Shown piece after piece: positions 11,335-24,280 of a stretch of 64,000 nucleotides of DNA. The stretch is from the NCBI GenBank assembly GCA_923184405.1, contig OV299793.1, forward strand, positions 2,152,358 through 2,216,357. The letters run 5' to 3'. Both the position numbers and the translations under genes were made by a program. The notes beneath the pieces are model-generated. The model made no database searches and was not told where the DNA came from. It saw only the letters and a program-made list of their open reading frames with translations. The DNA comes from Neisseria meningitidis. GTDB taxonomy: Bacteria; Pseudomonadota; Gammaproteobacteria; Burkholderiales; Neisseriaceae. How positions within the stretch are numbered: position 1 is the stretch's first letter; each line of letters starts with the position of its first letter.

Positions 11335-13145
11335 TCAGAGCTTACAGTACAGCCCAGAACTTAATGTTCCGCAAGCGATTTCATCCCGCCCAAAGCCGAC
11401 AACGCCGTCTGTTTCATTGGAACGCTCGACCAAATCCCGCTGAAGCTGTTTGCCTGCCTTCACGCCCAACAGACGCAGTTTCTCGGCGCGTCCGACCAGA
11501 TTCCACGCGCCCCTCGGCAAGTTGATTGAATGCCGTCTGAAAACTGCTTTGCGCCTGATCGATGCCTTTGCCGACGCTTTCGAGCGTCTGTACGAAGCCG
11601 ACAAACTCGTCGTACAGCTTGCCGCCTTCGTCCGCAATCGCCAGTGCGTTCTGATTTTGCTGTTCATTGCGCCAAATATTCGCCACCGTCCTCAAAGTCG
11701 CCAGCAGCGTACTGGGGCCGACCAGCATAATCCGTTTGTCGAAACACTCTTGGAACAATCCCGCGTCATGCTGCAACGCCAGCAGGTAGGCCAATTCGAC
11801 AGGGATAAACATAAAGACGAAATCCAATGTGTTCACACCTTCCAAATCGGTGTAATCCTTCAGCGACAAGCCTTTCATGTGTGCACGGATGCTGGCAACG
11901 TGTGCCGCCAGTTCGCGTGCCGCCGTATCCGCATCCGCCGCCTGCGTGTAGCGCATCATAAGCTGTCAGCGAGACCTTGAGTCAATCACAATCTGCTTGC
12001 TGTCGGGCAGGTTGACCAAAACGTCGGGCTGGAGGCGGCGCGTGCCGCCGTCTTCCTCTTTTCGGACGGATGCCGCCTGAACCACATATTCGCGCCCTTT
12101 CCGGAGGCCGGAATCGTCCAAAACCGTTTCCAGAAGCAGCTCGCCCCACTACCCTGAACCTTGTTCTGCGTGCCGATCAGCGCGTTGGTCAGGGCCTTTG
12201 CCTCGCTGTGCAGCTGCGCATCAATCCTTGAAGCCGTTTCAATTCGTTTTCCAACGTCAGCCGCTCGCGCGATTCTTTATCATAGGTTTGCTCGACCAAC
12301 TCGCCGAAACCGTGGATGCGTTCGTTTAGCGGGTTCAAAACCTGATGGAGCTGCTCGCGGTTCTGCTCGGTAAAACGGCGGCTTTTTTCTTCCAAAATCG
12401 TGTTGGCAAGATTTTGAAACTGATCGCTCAAGCTCTTGCGCGCCTCGCCCAGTAAGGACAGCTTCTCTTCAGAAGCAAGGCGTTCCTGTTCGATTTGCGT
12501 TGCCAAACGTTCGTTTTCAACCGCCAAACCCTGTGCCTTTTCCTGCAACTCGGTATGCGACTGCCTCAACCGCTCCGCTTCCGCCTCTTTTTCCTGCAAA
12601 TGGGCAATCTGTTTTTCGGCTGCAGCAAAACGGTTGCCGACATCGGCAAGGTCGTTTTGCACGTCGCGGACAGTTTGGCGGCTTTCTTCCAAATCGGTTT
12701 CGATTCTTTGGCGGATTTGGCGTTCCAAGGCATATTGGTCGGCAAACGCCTTCCGTTCCTGTCCGAGCTGCGTTGCCAAACGTTCGTTTTCAACCGCCAA
12801 ACCCTGTGCCTTTTCCTGCAACTCGATATACGACTGCTTCAGCCGAACCGATTCCGCCTCTTTTTCCTGCAAATGGGCAATCTGCTTTTCGGCTGCGGAA
12901 AAACGGTTGCCCAAAGCATAATTTTCGTCCTGCAAATGTCAGTATTTCCCGTCCAAAACGGCCAATTCCGATGCAATTTCTGCGTGTGCCTGTTCGACAA
13001 AATCACATCTTGCCGCCTTTTCCGCCAGTTGCGCGTTCAAATCGGCAAACTCGCCCTGAAACCTGCCCTTCATCAGCAACCATGTAAACAACACGCCCGA
13101 CACCAACGCCGCCAAAGGCAGCAAAACAGTCATCAGTTCCATCAA
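11335..13145 (-). pseudogene. rmuC: RmuC-family protein with duplicated coiled coil, broken
   Basis: RmuC proteins are membrane-anchored coiled-coil proteins with a nuclease-like core that limit DNA rearrangement. The N-terminus at 13145 has a membrane helix (TVLLPLAALVSGVLFTWLLM). A stop at 12939-12941 interrupts it, then the same frame resumes with a long coiled coil. Two 142-bp direct repeats (12497-12638 and 12770-12911, offset 91 codons) encode near-identical heptad blocks. The core follows (DLEGVNTLDFVFMFIPVE, RIMLVGPSTLLATLRTVANIW). Several frameshifts occur between 12210 and 11960 and near 11500. Confidence 0.85.
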
Positions 13146-13363
13146 TCATCCTAATATTCAAACATTTTCACACCGGACAAAACCGCCACTCATTCCGATT
13201 CTACCTGTTTGTTCGACATAGCTCCAAAAAATATAGCGGATTGGCTTTAAACCTGTTCGACATCGCCTTACCATGCTGCTTGCGGTTTCAGACCTTTTCC
13301 TAATTCAATATCAATCTGCCACAAACCCTGATTAAGTTCCTGATGTCTGACATTTTTAGAATG

Positions 13364-13401
13364 ATGCCGTCTGAAATGTTGCAGCTATGTTCAGACGGCA
13401 T
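13364..13401. terminator. Paired uptake sequences between rmuC and petC
   Basis: ATGCCGTCTGAA and TTCAGACGGCAT form a hairpin with an 11-base loop. The flanking 13155-13430 holds no gene. Confidence 0.6.
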
Positions 13402-13434
13402 ACGGATTTAGGCTTTTCAAACGGCAGGCAAAAT

Positions 13435-13470
13435 GAAAAAAGGGCAAACCCTAAAGGATTTGCCCCTTTG
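13435..13470 (-). terminator. Terminator of the petABC operon
   Basis: On the minus strand a stem of AAAGGGGCAAA pairing with TTTGCCCTTTTTT closes just after the petC stop and ends in T residues. Confidence 0.75.
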
Positions 13471-13480
13471 TTCCAAACGC

Positions 13481-14284
13481 TTAGTGTACGTCTTTCCAAT
13501 ATTCTTTTTTCAGGAAATACGCCAAAGGCAGCATAACCGCAAATAGGAAAATCATCACGACATAGCCTATACGTTTGCGTTGCAGTTGTGCAGGTTCGCC
13601 CATGTACACAAGGTAATTGACCAAATCGCGTACATATGCGTCGTACTCTTTTTGGATCACTTTGCCGTTAGGCAGACGGCGGCTGTGCAAACCGGTAGAT
13701 TCCCAATACAGCTTAGGCTTCATCTCGCCGTGTTCGTCATTTACCATAACCGGCTGACCTTTGGCATCCAACTCAACGGCTTGAACGCCTTGCTGTTCCC
13801 ACAACGGGTGGGGCATACCGACTTTATCGAATACAGTATTGTTCCAGCCGCTCGGACGGGTCGGATCTTTATAGAAGCCGCGCATATAAGCGTAAAGGTA
13901 GTCTGCACCTTTGGAACGCGCAATCAATGTCAAATCGGGCGGAGCAGCACCAAACCATTTTGCCGCATCTTTCGGGTTCATCGCCGAATGCATGACATCG
14001 CCGACATTATCGGTGGTAAACATCAGGTTTTTCTTGATTTCTTCGTCAGTCAAACCGATGTCTTTCAAACGGTTGAAACGCATACCGCTTGCCGAGTGGC
14101 AGGACAGGCAATAGTTGGTAAAGATTTGTGCGCCGCGCTGCAGGCTGACTTGGTCGCGCAAATCGATATCGACTTTCTCATAGTGTGCATGACCGCCCGA
14201 AGCAAATGCCGCACCCATGGGTACTGCCAACAGCAAGGCAGCAAACCAATTTTTCATAGCTTGTTTCATTTTGACTGCCCTCAT
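13481..14284 (-). CDS. petC: Ubiquinol-cytochrome c reductase, cytochrome c1
   Basis: An intact 267-residue subunit of the bc1 complex, which passes electrons from the Rieske centre to periplasmic cytochrome c. A signal peptide (NWFAALLLAVPMGAAFASG) leads to the haem motif CLSCH at about residue 60, and a C-terminal helix (YVVMIFLFAVMLPLAYFL) anchors it. The ATG at 14284 overlaps the petB stop as TGATGA, which supports translational coupling. MKQAM five codons on is an alternative start. Confidence 0.92.
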   Translation of the reverse strand: MRAVKMKQAMKNWFAALLLAVPMGAAFASGGHAHYEKVDIDLRDQVSLQRGAQIFTNYCLSCHSASGMRFNRLKDIGLTDEEIKKNLMFTTDNVGDVMHSAMNPKDAAKWFGAAPPDLTLIARSKGADYLYAYMRGFYKDPTRPSGWNNTVFDKVGMPHPLWEQQGVQAVELDAKGQPVMVNDEHGEMKPKLYWESTGLHSRRLPNGKVIQKEYDAYVRDLVNYLVYMGEPAQLQRKRIGYVVMIFLFAVMLPLAYFLKKEYWKDVH

Positions 14285-15630
14285 CAGATGTTGGTTGCAA
14301 ACAGGTAAGCACCCACGGCGGTAATGCCGACGTAAACAAAGAACATGATTTTTGTTTGGCGGTGCTCATGGTTACGCGTTCGGGAGCCAGTTTGTTTTTA
14401 TCCAGCTTGGTATAGAACGGCATACCCAGGAAGAATGCGAAATAGACGAAGGACAGGATGCGCGCGACCAAAGTACGCGTATCGGTTGCCACCATCGCGC
14501 CCAAAATACCCAAACCGATAAAGGAAATGATGAACAAGACCAATGCGGTTTTGAAAATCGGACCGCGGTAACGGACGGATTTCACCTCGCCCCTATCCAG
14601 CCAAGGCAGCAGGGCAATCAACACGACCGCCGCGCCCATACCGATTACACCCCAAACCTGCGTTCCCAAGAACGAGGGAATCGCACGCAAAATGGCGTAG
14701 AACGGTGTGAAATACCATACCGGCGCAATGTGCGGGGGTGTTTTCAGCGCATTTGCCGCATCGAAGTTCGGCGCTTCGAGGAAGTAGCCGCCGCCTTCCG
14801 GTGCGAAGAACAATACGGCACAGAAGACAATCAGGAATACAACCACACCCAAGATGTCTTTAACGGTATAGTAAGGATGGAATGGGATACCGTCGCGCGG
14901 GATACCGTTTTCGTCTTTGTTTTTCTTGATTTCAACGCCGTCAGGGTTGTTAGAACCCACTTCGTGCAGGGCGATGATGTGCGCCACAACCAAGCCGAGC
15001 AATACCAGAGGTACCGCGATAACGTGCAGGGCAAAGAAACGGTTCAGGGTAACGTCGGAAACGTTGAAGTCGCCGCGAATCCAAGTGGACAAATCCGGAC
15101 CGATAACAGGGATGGCGGAGAACAGGTTAATAATTACCTGCGCCCCCAAAAGGACATCTGACCCCAAGGCAGCAGGTAGCCCATAAAGGCTTCCGCCATC
15201 AATGCCAAGAAAATCAGAGAACCGAAAATCCACACCAACTCACGGGGTTTTTTGTACGAACCGTAAATCAAACCACGGAACATGTGCAGATAAACAACAA
15301 TGAAGAAGAAAGATGCGCCGATGGAATGCATGTAGCGGATAATCCAACCGCCGGACACGTCGCGCATGATGTACTCGACTGCAGTAAAGGCAGCAGGCAG
15401 ATGGTAGGCGTTCAGGTTGCCGTCGGGTTTGTAGTTCATGGTCAGGAAAATGCCGCTGACGATTTGAATCACGAGGACAAGCAGGGCCAAAGAGCCGAAG
15501 TAGTACCAAAATTAAAGTTTTTCGGTGCGTAGTATTGAGCCAAATGCTCATTCCACATTTTAGACAGGGGGAAACGAGCGTCCATCCAGCCTAACAATGC
15601 TTTTGCTTTGCTATTGGTTTGGTTTGCCAT
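14284..15630 (-). pseudogene. petB: Ubiquinol-cytochrome c reductase, cytochrome b, frameshifted
   Basis: The membrane core of bc1, with two b haems and the quinol sites. It starts MANQTNSKAKALLGW at 15630. A lost T near 15515, a disturbed base near 15150 and one near 14345 split it into four frames. Features seen are [39 protein letters not shown] (haem His), [30 protein letters not shown] (haem His) and the Qo motif readable as PEGG. It lies between petA and petC, whose frames are whole, so the breaks are suspect. Confidence 0.92.
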
Positions 15631-15648
15631 AATTATCGTTCCTTATTC

Positions 15649-16230
15649 TTAGTCTTCGCCCACCAAGATAGTTGTGTCGCTCAAGTATTTATATGGCGGG
15701 ACAACCAGGTTGGTCGGGGCAGGAACACCTTTATATACGCGGTCGACCAAGTCGAATTTCGAACCGTGGCAGGGGCAGAAGAAGCCGCCTTTCCAGTCTG
15801 CACCCAAATCGGCGGGGGCAATGTCGGGACGGAAGGTGGGCGAGCAGCCCAAATGGGTGCAGATACCGATGGCGACAAGGATGTTCGGCTTAATCGAACG
15901 GGTCTCGTTTTTAGCATACTCCGGCTGCTGTTCCGCATCGGAATTGGGATCGGTAAGTTCGCCGTTCAGGCCTTTCAGGTCTTTAAGCTGCTGATCTGTA
16001 CGGTTGAGCACCCAAATCGGTTTGCCTTGCCACTCGGCGGTCAGCAGCTGACCCGCTTCGATTTTACTGACATCCACCTCGACGGCAGCATAGGCGGCCT
16101 TGGCTTTTTCCGAAGGGAAAAAACTGGCCACAAACGGCGTTGCCACACCCAATGCTGCCACTCCGCCCGCGCCGCAGGTCGCGAGTGTCAGGAAACGGCG
16201 GCGGCCGTTGTTGATTTCTTGATTATCCAT
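15649..16230 (-). CDS. petA: Rieske iron-sulfur protein of the bc1 complex
   Basis: Intact, 193 residues. A twin-arginine signal (GRRRFLTLAT) precedes a membrane helix (GGVAALGVATPFVASFF). The 2Fe-2S ligands lie in CTHLGC and CPCHGSKFD in the C-terminal half. First gene of petABC; its stop is 18 bases before petB. Confidence 0.95.
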   Translation of the reverse strand: MDNQEINNGRRRFLTLATCGAGGVAALGVATPFVASFFPSEKAKAAYAAVEVDVSKIEAGQLLTAEWQGKPIWVLNRTDQQLKDLKGLNGELTDPNSDAEQQPEYAKNETRSIKPNILVAIGICTHLGCSPTFRPDIAPADLGADWKGGFFCPCHGSKFDLVDRVYKGVPAPTNLVVPPYKYLSDTTILVGED

Positions 16231-16279
16231 TATTCAGTCGTCCTAATATTTTGGGAATACCGAGCCATTAAACGTTGCA

Positions 16280-16307
16280 ATTTTACCCAGTTTGCAGTGA
16301 TACTCAA
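16280..16307 (-). promoter_or_regulatory. Putative promoter of petABC
   Basis: On the minus strand TTGAGT (16307-16302) and TAAAAT (16285-16280) are 16 bases apart, about 50 bases upstream of the petA start. Confidence 0.5.
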
Positions 16308-16352
16308 AGCATTATTTAAAATAAGGTAAAGTTTTATGATATTTCTCAAGAC

Positions 16353-17099
16353 TCAAGCCGGATTGTTTTCGTCAAAATGGCACACTTCCAACCCGAAAAC
16401 CTCTGCCGCCGATTCTGCCAGCGCGCGTACGCCGTAACGTTCCGTCGCGTGATGCCCTGCCGAAATGAAAGCCGTACCCGTTTCATTGGCAAGGTGGTAT
16501 TGGGCTTCGGAAATTTCCCCGTCAAATACAGATCGACACCTTCGTCTATTGCCGTCTGAAAAAACCCCTGCGCCCCGCCGCTGCACCATGCAACCCGTCG
16601 GATTTCGCGTTCGGGCTTGCCGATGACGACAGGCTTACGTTGCAAAACTGTTTCAATATGCGCCGCCAATGCGCCGAGTGTCTTGGCTTGTTTCAGGCTG
16701 CCCGAGTTGAGCAGGTTTTGTTCGCCGAACCGTTTTTCTGTCGCAAAACCCAATCTGTCGGCGAGTTGGGCATTGTTGCCCAGTGTGGGATGTGCATCCA
16801 GGGCAGATGGTAGCCTGCCATATTGATGTCGTGCCGTAACAGTGCGGCAATCCGTTCTTTTTCCAACCAGTAACGGTCGGCAACTCGTTTTTCCGGAACA
16901 TACCGTGATGTACCAAAAGCAAATCTGCCTTCTGCTCCACAGCAAAATCAATCGCTGCCCTGCTTGCCGTTACCGACGTAACGATTTTCCTGATATATTC
17001 CCTCCTTTCAACCTGCAAACCGTTAGGGGCGTAATCTTTAAACAACGCTGTCTGCAATGTTTCATTACACCAAGTCAGAAAATCCCTGCGCAATACCAT
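16353..17099 (-). pseudogene. Nif3/YbgI-family dinuclear metal protein, frameshifted
   Basis: It starts MVLRRDFLTWCNETLQTALF. The metal-ligand segment LLVHHGMF is near residue 65, and after frameshifts near 16860 and 16570 the C-terminal GHHATERYGVRALAE and EVCHFDENNPA follow. The family forms toroidal hexamers with two metal ions; its cellular role is unsettled (a GTP cyclohydrolase I-like or NAD-related function has been proposed). Upstream of petA on the same strand, but a promoter appears to separate them. Confidence 0.8.
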
Positions 17100-17227
17100 C
17101 TTTTTCCTAATCGCTTTAAACAAGCGGGCATTCTAATCGCAAAATGTCCGAATTCACATTTTTCCGATTTGCACCCGCATATGAATTATTTTAATATGCG
17201 CCGGCTCAATATGCCGTCTGAAACCTC

Positions 17228-18158
17228 ATGGATTCCATCATCGAACTGCGCCACCTCAAGACCCTGCTGGCACTTGAAGAAACCGGCAGCGTCTCCCTTG
17301 CCGCCAAACGGGTTTTCCTTACCCAATCTGCACTTTCCCACCAAATCCGTATGCTTGAAAACCACTACGGCGCACCGTTGTTCGAACGAAAATCCACGCC
17401 CTTGCGCTTTACCCCGGTTGGAGAAAGGCTGTTACGCCTCGCTCACGACCTGTTGCCTCAAGTTACCGATGCAGAACGTGATTTGGCACGCATTATAGAA
17501 GGAGAGGCAGGAGAATTGCGGATTGCCGTCGAATGCCATACCTGTTTCGACTGGCTCATGCCCGCAATGGGCGAATTCCGCCCGATATGGCCCTAAATCG
17601 AATTGGATATCGTATCGGGATTCCAAGCGGACCCTATCGGACTGCTGCTGCAACACCGTGCCGACCTTGCCATTGTTTCCGAAGCGGAAAAACAAAACGG
17701 TATTTCTTTCCAACCGCTGTTTGCCTACGAAATGGTCGGCATTTGCGCACCGGACCATCCGCTTGCCGCCAAAACCGTCCGGAAACCCGAAGACTTTATC
17801 GAGGAAACCCTGATTACTTATCCCGTTCCCGACGAGATGCTGGATTTGCCCAAAAAAATCCTGATTCCGAAAAACATCAACCCGCCGCGCCGACACAGCG
17901 AGCTGACCATCGCCATTATCCAACTGGTTGCACAGCAGACGCGGCATTGCCGCCCTTCCCTATTGGACAGTCATGCCCTACCTTGAAAAAGGCTATGCCG
18001 TTCACCGACAGATTACTGCCGACGGATTGCAAAGCAAACTGTATGCCGCCATCCGTACCGAAGATACGGACAAGAGCTATCTGAACAATTTTTGCCAAAT
18101 CATACGCGAACGCGGTTTTGCAGATTTGCCCGGACTGAGCGAACTGGAAACGGTCTGA
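17228..18158 (+). pseudogene. metR: LysR-type regulator, MetR-like, interrupted
   Basis: The N-terminal winged helix reads RHLKTLLALEETGSVSLAAK and LTQSALSHQIRMLE, the LTTR DNA-binding signature. A TAA at 17594-17596 replaces a Gln codon (PIWP-stop-IELDIVSGF). An extra base near 17933 shifts the end, where GIAALPYWTVMPYLEKGYAV continues to the stop at 18158. Sequence such as WLMPAMGEFRP and ERKSTPLRFTPVGERLL fits MetR, the homocysteine-responsive activator of methionine genes, though I assign this by resemblance. No met gene is adjacent. Confidence 0.8.
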
Positions 18159-18201
18159 CCACTTATTCAACCATACCCGGCAGTTTTTCTATTTTTTCAT
18201 G

Positions 18202-18306
18202 TATGGTGGATTAACCAAAACCAGTACAGCGTTGCCTCGCCTTGCCATACTATTTGTACTGTCTGCGGCTTCGTCGCCTTGTCCTGATTTTTGTTAATCC
18301 ACTATA
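18202..18306. mobile_element. Correia element (CREE), internally deleted, 105 bp
   Basis: The ends TATGGTGGATTAACCAAAA and TTTTTGTTAATCCACTATA are slightly diverged inverted repeats. The 50-bp central block is absent. It lies between the convergent metR and rpsI. Confidence 0.9.
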
Positions 18307-18370
18307 CTGTTTTTGATTTTTGCCCAATCTGTAATCTTTAGATTGCCAATGGGAAACCGTCTAATACAAA

Positions 18371-18400
18371 TAAAAAACCCTGCGATAAGCAGGGTTTTTT
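18371..18400 (-). terminator. Terminator of rplM-rpsI
   Basis: Stem AAAAAACCCTGC / GCAGGGTTTTTT around loop GATAA, 13 bases past the rpsI stop. Confidence 0.85.
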
Positions 18401-18412
18401 GAATTTCCAACA

Positions 18413-18803
18413 TTAACGTTTGGAGAATTGTTTTGCACGGCGTGCTTTGCGCAGACCCGGTTTTTACGTTCGACTTCGCGGGCATCGCGAGTAACTAAAC
18501 CGACTTGAGACAAGGCGGGTTTCAACGCGGCATCGAAGTCGATCAGGGCACGGGTAATGCCGTGGCGGATTGCGCCGACTGGCCGTTTTCGCCGCCGCCA
18601 ACAACATTGACTTTGATGTCGAAAGATTCGGCGCTTTCAGTCAGAACCAAGCGTTGGCGAACAACCATTCGGCTGGTTTCGCGTGCGAAGAATTCGTCAA
18701 CAGGACGGCCGTTTACGATGATTTGACCTGTACCTTTAATCAGGAATACACGAGCCACTGAACTTTTGCGGCGGCCTGTGCCGTAGTAGTATTTACCGTT
18801 CAC
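18413..18803 (-). pseudogene. rpsI: 30S ribosomal protein S9, frameshifted
   Basis: S9 lies in the head of the small subunit with its C-terminal tail at the P site. It starts [21 protein letters not shown]; the C-terminal KQFSKR is in another frame. One C is missing near 18580 and one A of a six-A run near 18463; repairing both restores a 130-residue S9. The gene is essential, so these breaks are almost certainly sequence errors. Confidence 0.93.
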
Positions 18804-18812
18804 GTCGCGTCC

Positions 18813-19242
18813 TTATTTCAGTTCCAAAACTTTGGGTTGTTGCGCAGCATGGGCGTGTTCCGCACCCGCATACACTTTCAGTTTTTTAATCATGGCGTAA
18901 CCCAAGGGACCTTTGGGCAGCATACCTTTTACAGCTTGTTCCAAAGCGCGGCCCGGGAATTGCTCTTGCATTTCGCGGAAAGTGCGTTCGTAGATACCGC
19001 CCGGGAAACCGGAATGGCGGAAGTATTTTTATCTTCGAATTTGGCACCAGTTACACGCAGTTTGTCCGCATTGATAAAAATGATGTAATCGCCGGTATCG
19101 ACGTGGGGGTGTATTCAGGTTTGTGTTTGCCACGCAGACGGCTGGCGACTTCGGCTGCAACGCGACCCAAGACTTTGTCTTGGGCATCGATGACGAACCA
19201 TTCGCGCTTCACCTCGTGGGGTTTCGCTGAAAAGGTTTTCAT
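18813..19242 (-). pseudogene. rplM: 50S ribosomal protein L13, frameshifted
   Basis: An early-assembling large-subunit protein. It starts [20 protein letters not shown] and ends KVLELK. A C run near 19104 and an A run near 19027 are each one base short; restoring both yields the normal 143 residues. It is cotranscribed with rpsI 9 bases downstream, and the clean promoter upstream argues for a working operon. Confidence 0.93.
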
Positions 19243-19275
19243 AGTGGAAATCCAAATAGATATAGAAAGTTGTAA

Positions 19276-19304
19276 ATTTTAAAGACAGGATTCGATTTTG
19301 TCAA
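19276..19304 (-). promoter_or_regulatory. Promoter of rplM-rpsI
   Basis: On the minus strand TTGACA (19304-19299) and TAAAAT (19281-19276) have a 17-base spacer, about 33 bases before the rplM start. Confidence 0.75.
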
Positions 19305-19386
19305 TCGCATTACCGCGTTACGGAAGGATTTTCCGGATTTCGGCAGACTGCATACTGCTTTTTCGGGCGGGGCGGCGGCCAATGTG

Positions 19387-19414
19387 AAAAACCGCATCGT
19401 TGCGATGCGGTTTT
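19387..19414 (-). terminator. Terminator downstream of 6S RNA
   Basis: Stem AAAACCGCATCG / CGATGCGGTTTT with a 3-base loop and T-rich exit on the minus strand. Confidence 0.85.
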
Positions 19415-19418
19415 GAAT

Positions 19419-19600
19419 GGGAATCCCGCGAGAGCCGTTTCGGCCGAATCCGCTTGAACCTTGCTGACAAGGCGGCTGCCTCGGGTAGTTTCGGGTGCGT
19501 CCGCAAAAGGACGCTCGCGCCCACTACTGCTCCCGGCAACCTTAAGCGAACTTATTGGTTCAAAGGAATATATGCCTTCGCGGACACCGCAGGGAAAAAG
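19419..19600 (-). ncRNA. ssrS: 6S RNA
   Basis: About 180 nt on the minus strand directly after zapA, the conserved zapA-ssrS order. The ends CCCTGCG and CGCGGGA can close a terminal stem. GAACCAATAAGTTC and the GC-rich arm GCGTCCTTTTGCGGACGC are consistent with the long imperfect rod of 6S, and an intrinsic terminator follows. 6S binds sigma-70 RNA polymerase holoenzyme in stationary phase. Identification rests on position and these motifs; a covariance search would settle it. Confidence 0.75.
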
Positions 19601-19603
19601 GGG

Positions 19604-19908
19604 TTATTCCTGCGCCAAGCGGGATAGTGCTTTTTGGCAGGCGTTGTCCATATCGGCTATTTTACGCGCAAAATCGCCGATTGCCAAATCGCCGCCGTTC
19701 AGGGAGGTTTTCAACAGGTCGTGGACGACGTTGAGCGCGGCCATAATGACGATTTTTCGCTGTCCGCGACGCGTCCGCCTTCGCGGATGGCTTCGGCTTT
19801 GCCGTTGAGCATTCCGACTGCCTGCAACAGTGTGTCTTTTTCTTCTGTTGGCGTGTTGACGGTCAGCCGGGCGTGCATGACTTCGATGTGGACTTGTTCG
19901 ATGTTCAT
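19604..19908 (-). pseudogene. zapA: Cell-division protein ZapA, frameshifted
   Basis: ZapA bundles FtsZ filaments. It starts MNIEQVHIEVMHARLTVNT with LLQAVGMLNGKAEAI matching the family, then a lost A near 19758 shifts the frame. The expected C-terminal coil (DLAIGDFARKIADMDNACQKALSRLAQE) is in the next frame, ending at 19604. Its ATG lies 10 bases after the upstream coiled-coil gene. Confidence 0.85.
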
Positions 19909-19918
19909 CCTTTAATCC

Positions 19919-20248
19919 TTATTGCTGCGTTTCCTGCCATTCGGGGAGGCGCGCTGCCAGTGCGCTGATTTTTTCCCTGCTCTGTTCGAGCAGGCTGCGG
20001 TATCGTGTATTTTCTTCTGTCAGGCTGTCGATTTTGTTTTGCAGGTCTTCTTTGAGTTTGCCGACTTGGACGAGCAGGGCTTCGCTGAGTTCGTCGACGG
20101 CGGTTTCGTGTTCGAGTTTTTGCCGCTCGTGCGCCCGTTTGAGTTCGGCGACGGTTTCTTTGAGGCGGCGGTTTTCGCTGACGAGGGTTTCGAATTTTTG
20201 TACCAGCGTATAAACGCTGCTTTCGAGTTTTTCGATATTTTGTTTCAT
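19919..20248 (-). CDS. Small coiled-coil protein, ZapB-like
   Basis: An intact 109-residue protein that is almost entirely heptad coiled coil (VSENRRLKETVAELKRAHE, KIDSLTEENTRYRSLLEQ). It sits directly upstream of zapA in one unit, so a division role like ZapB is likely, by context only. Confidence 0.8.
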   Translation of the reverse strand: MKQNIEKLESSVYTLVQKFETLVSENRRLKETVAELKRAHERQKLEHETAVDELSEALLVQVGKLKEDLQNKIDSLTEENTRYRSLLEQSREKISALAARLPEWQETQQ

Positions 20249-20264
20249 AACCTTACCTGTCCGT

Positions 20265-20291
20265 ATGCCGTCTGAAAGCTTCAGACGGCAT
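20265..20291 (-). terminator. Paired uptake sequences after gpsA
   Basis: ATGCCGTCTGAA and TTCAGACGGCAT form a near-perfect hairpin between gpsA and the coiled-coil gene. Confidence 0.7.
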
Positions 20292-20302
20292 CTGTCTATT
20301 GT

Positions 20303-21292
20303 TTATTCAAAACGAGCGCTGCGTTCCATCAGCCTTTCGACGACCTGTTGCAGGGTCATTTCTTTGCGGATGAGTTGCAGCAGGGTTTGGATAATCAGCA
20401 TGTCGATTTGGTACTTACAGGCAGTATTGAAGACTTCTTCTATCGTGCTGACCCTTTCGGAAACGTGTCCGATTTCGACCAGCACCTGATGCAGTTCCTT
20501 GCCTTCTGCCAAACCCAAGCCGACGCGGCGATTGCGTGAGAGTGCGCCGGTGCAGGTCAAGATGAGGTCGCCGATGCCTGCCAGCCCCATCATGGTTTTG
20601 GGCTGTGCGCCCATTGCGGAGGCAAGGCGGGTGATTTCAGCTAATCCGCGCGTAACCAGTGCGGCACGGGCGTTAAGCCCGTACTCTAGACCGTCGGACA
20701 ATCCGGTGGCAATCGCCATAACATTTTTTACCGCGCCGCCGACTGCCACGCCGATAACATCGGTAATGCCGTAAAGCCACATGACGGTCGTGTTGAGCTG
20801 CGGTACGAGTTCTTCAATCCACTCTTGGTTTTCAGAGGCGAGGACGACGGCGCAGAGCAGTTGTTTGGCGAGTTCCTGTGCAAAACTCGGACCGGAAAGC
20901 ACGCCGAGTTTGTTATTGTCGGGCAATACTTCTTTCAATACTTGAAAGGTCAGCAGCCCTGTATCCTGCTCGAATCCTTTGCAGGCGGCGAGGACGGGGA
21001 GGTGTCCCGCGCCGTACTGTTTGAGCAGCTCTGCGCTGCTTCTCAATCCGGCAACGGAGGTTACGATAAGGACAAGTCCGCTGTCTTTGAGCGCGTCTGC
21101 CAAATCCGCACACACTTCCAAGGTTTCGGGAAAGGAAAAGCCGGGCAGTCCGCGTTTGTTTTCACGCGCTTCCTGCATTTGGCGGACTTGGTCTGCGTTG
21201 CGCGTCCACAGGGATACGCGGTTGCCGTGTTGGGAAAAGTGCAGGGCGAGCGCCGTACCCCACGAACCTGCGCCGATAACGGTAATTTTCAT
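20303..21292 (-). CDS. gpsA: Glycerol-3-phosphate dehydrogenase [NAD(P)+]
   Basis: Intact, 329 residues; reduces dihydroxyacetone phosphate to glycerol-3-phosphate for phospholipids. The N-terminal Rossmann motif is VIGAGSWGTALA. GVLSGPSFAQE and the catalytic-lysine segment AVKNVMAIATGLSDGL are present, as is GLAGIGDLILTC. The length is normal for the family. Confidence 0.95.
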   Translation of the reverse strand: MKITVIGAGSWGTALALHFSQHGNRVSLWTRNADQVRQMQEARENKRGLPGFSFPETLEVCADLADALKDSGLVLIVTSVAGLRSSAELLKQYGAGHLPVLAACKGFEQDTGLLTFQVLKEVLPDNNKLGVLSGPSFAQELAKQLLCAVVLASENQEWIEELVPQLNTTVMWLYGITDVIGVAVGGAVKNVMAIATGLSDGLEYGLNARAALVTRGLAEITRLASAMGAQPKTMMGLAGIGDLILTCTGALSRNRRVGLGLAEGKELHQVLVEIGHVSERVSTIEEVFNTACKYQIDMLIIQTLLQLIRKEMTLQQVVERLMERSARFE

Positions 21293-21365
21293 TGGTCGTC
21301 TTTCAACATATCACTGCCGTTCACTTTAAAACAATCGGTGTTTCTCTGCAAGTGCGGTCAGGGAA

Positions 21366-21396
21366 ATGCCGTCTGAAAGGCGTTCAGACGGCATTT
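21366..21396 (-). terminator. Paired uptake sequences after ppc
   Basis: ATGCCGTCTGAA, a short loop and TTCAGACGGCATTTT lie between the ppc stop and the gpsA start. Confidence 0.7.
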
Positions 21397-21414
21397 TGCC
21401 CCGATGCGGCACTA

Positions 21415-24187
<2,773 letters not shown>

Positions 24188-24280
24188 TTAACCGCCCGTG
24201 TCCCGAAATGCCGTCTGAAGTTGAACGCCGCCCGACAGCAGCGTTACAATCGCCCACAACTGTTTTTTCCGAACATCATC

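Noticed and set aside
14352..15161. Plus-strand open frame of about 269 codons opposite petB
   Set aside because: It is the complement of the cytochrome b helices and haem regions and has a low-complexity Gln/Arg composition; a shadow frame.
18413..19242. Programmed ribosomal frameshifting in rplM/rpsI
   Set aside because: No slippery heptamer with a downstream structure is evident, these genes are not known to use it, and the shifts are simple one-base losses in homopolymers as elsewhere.
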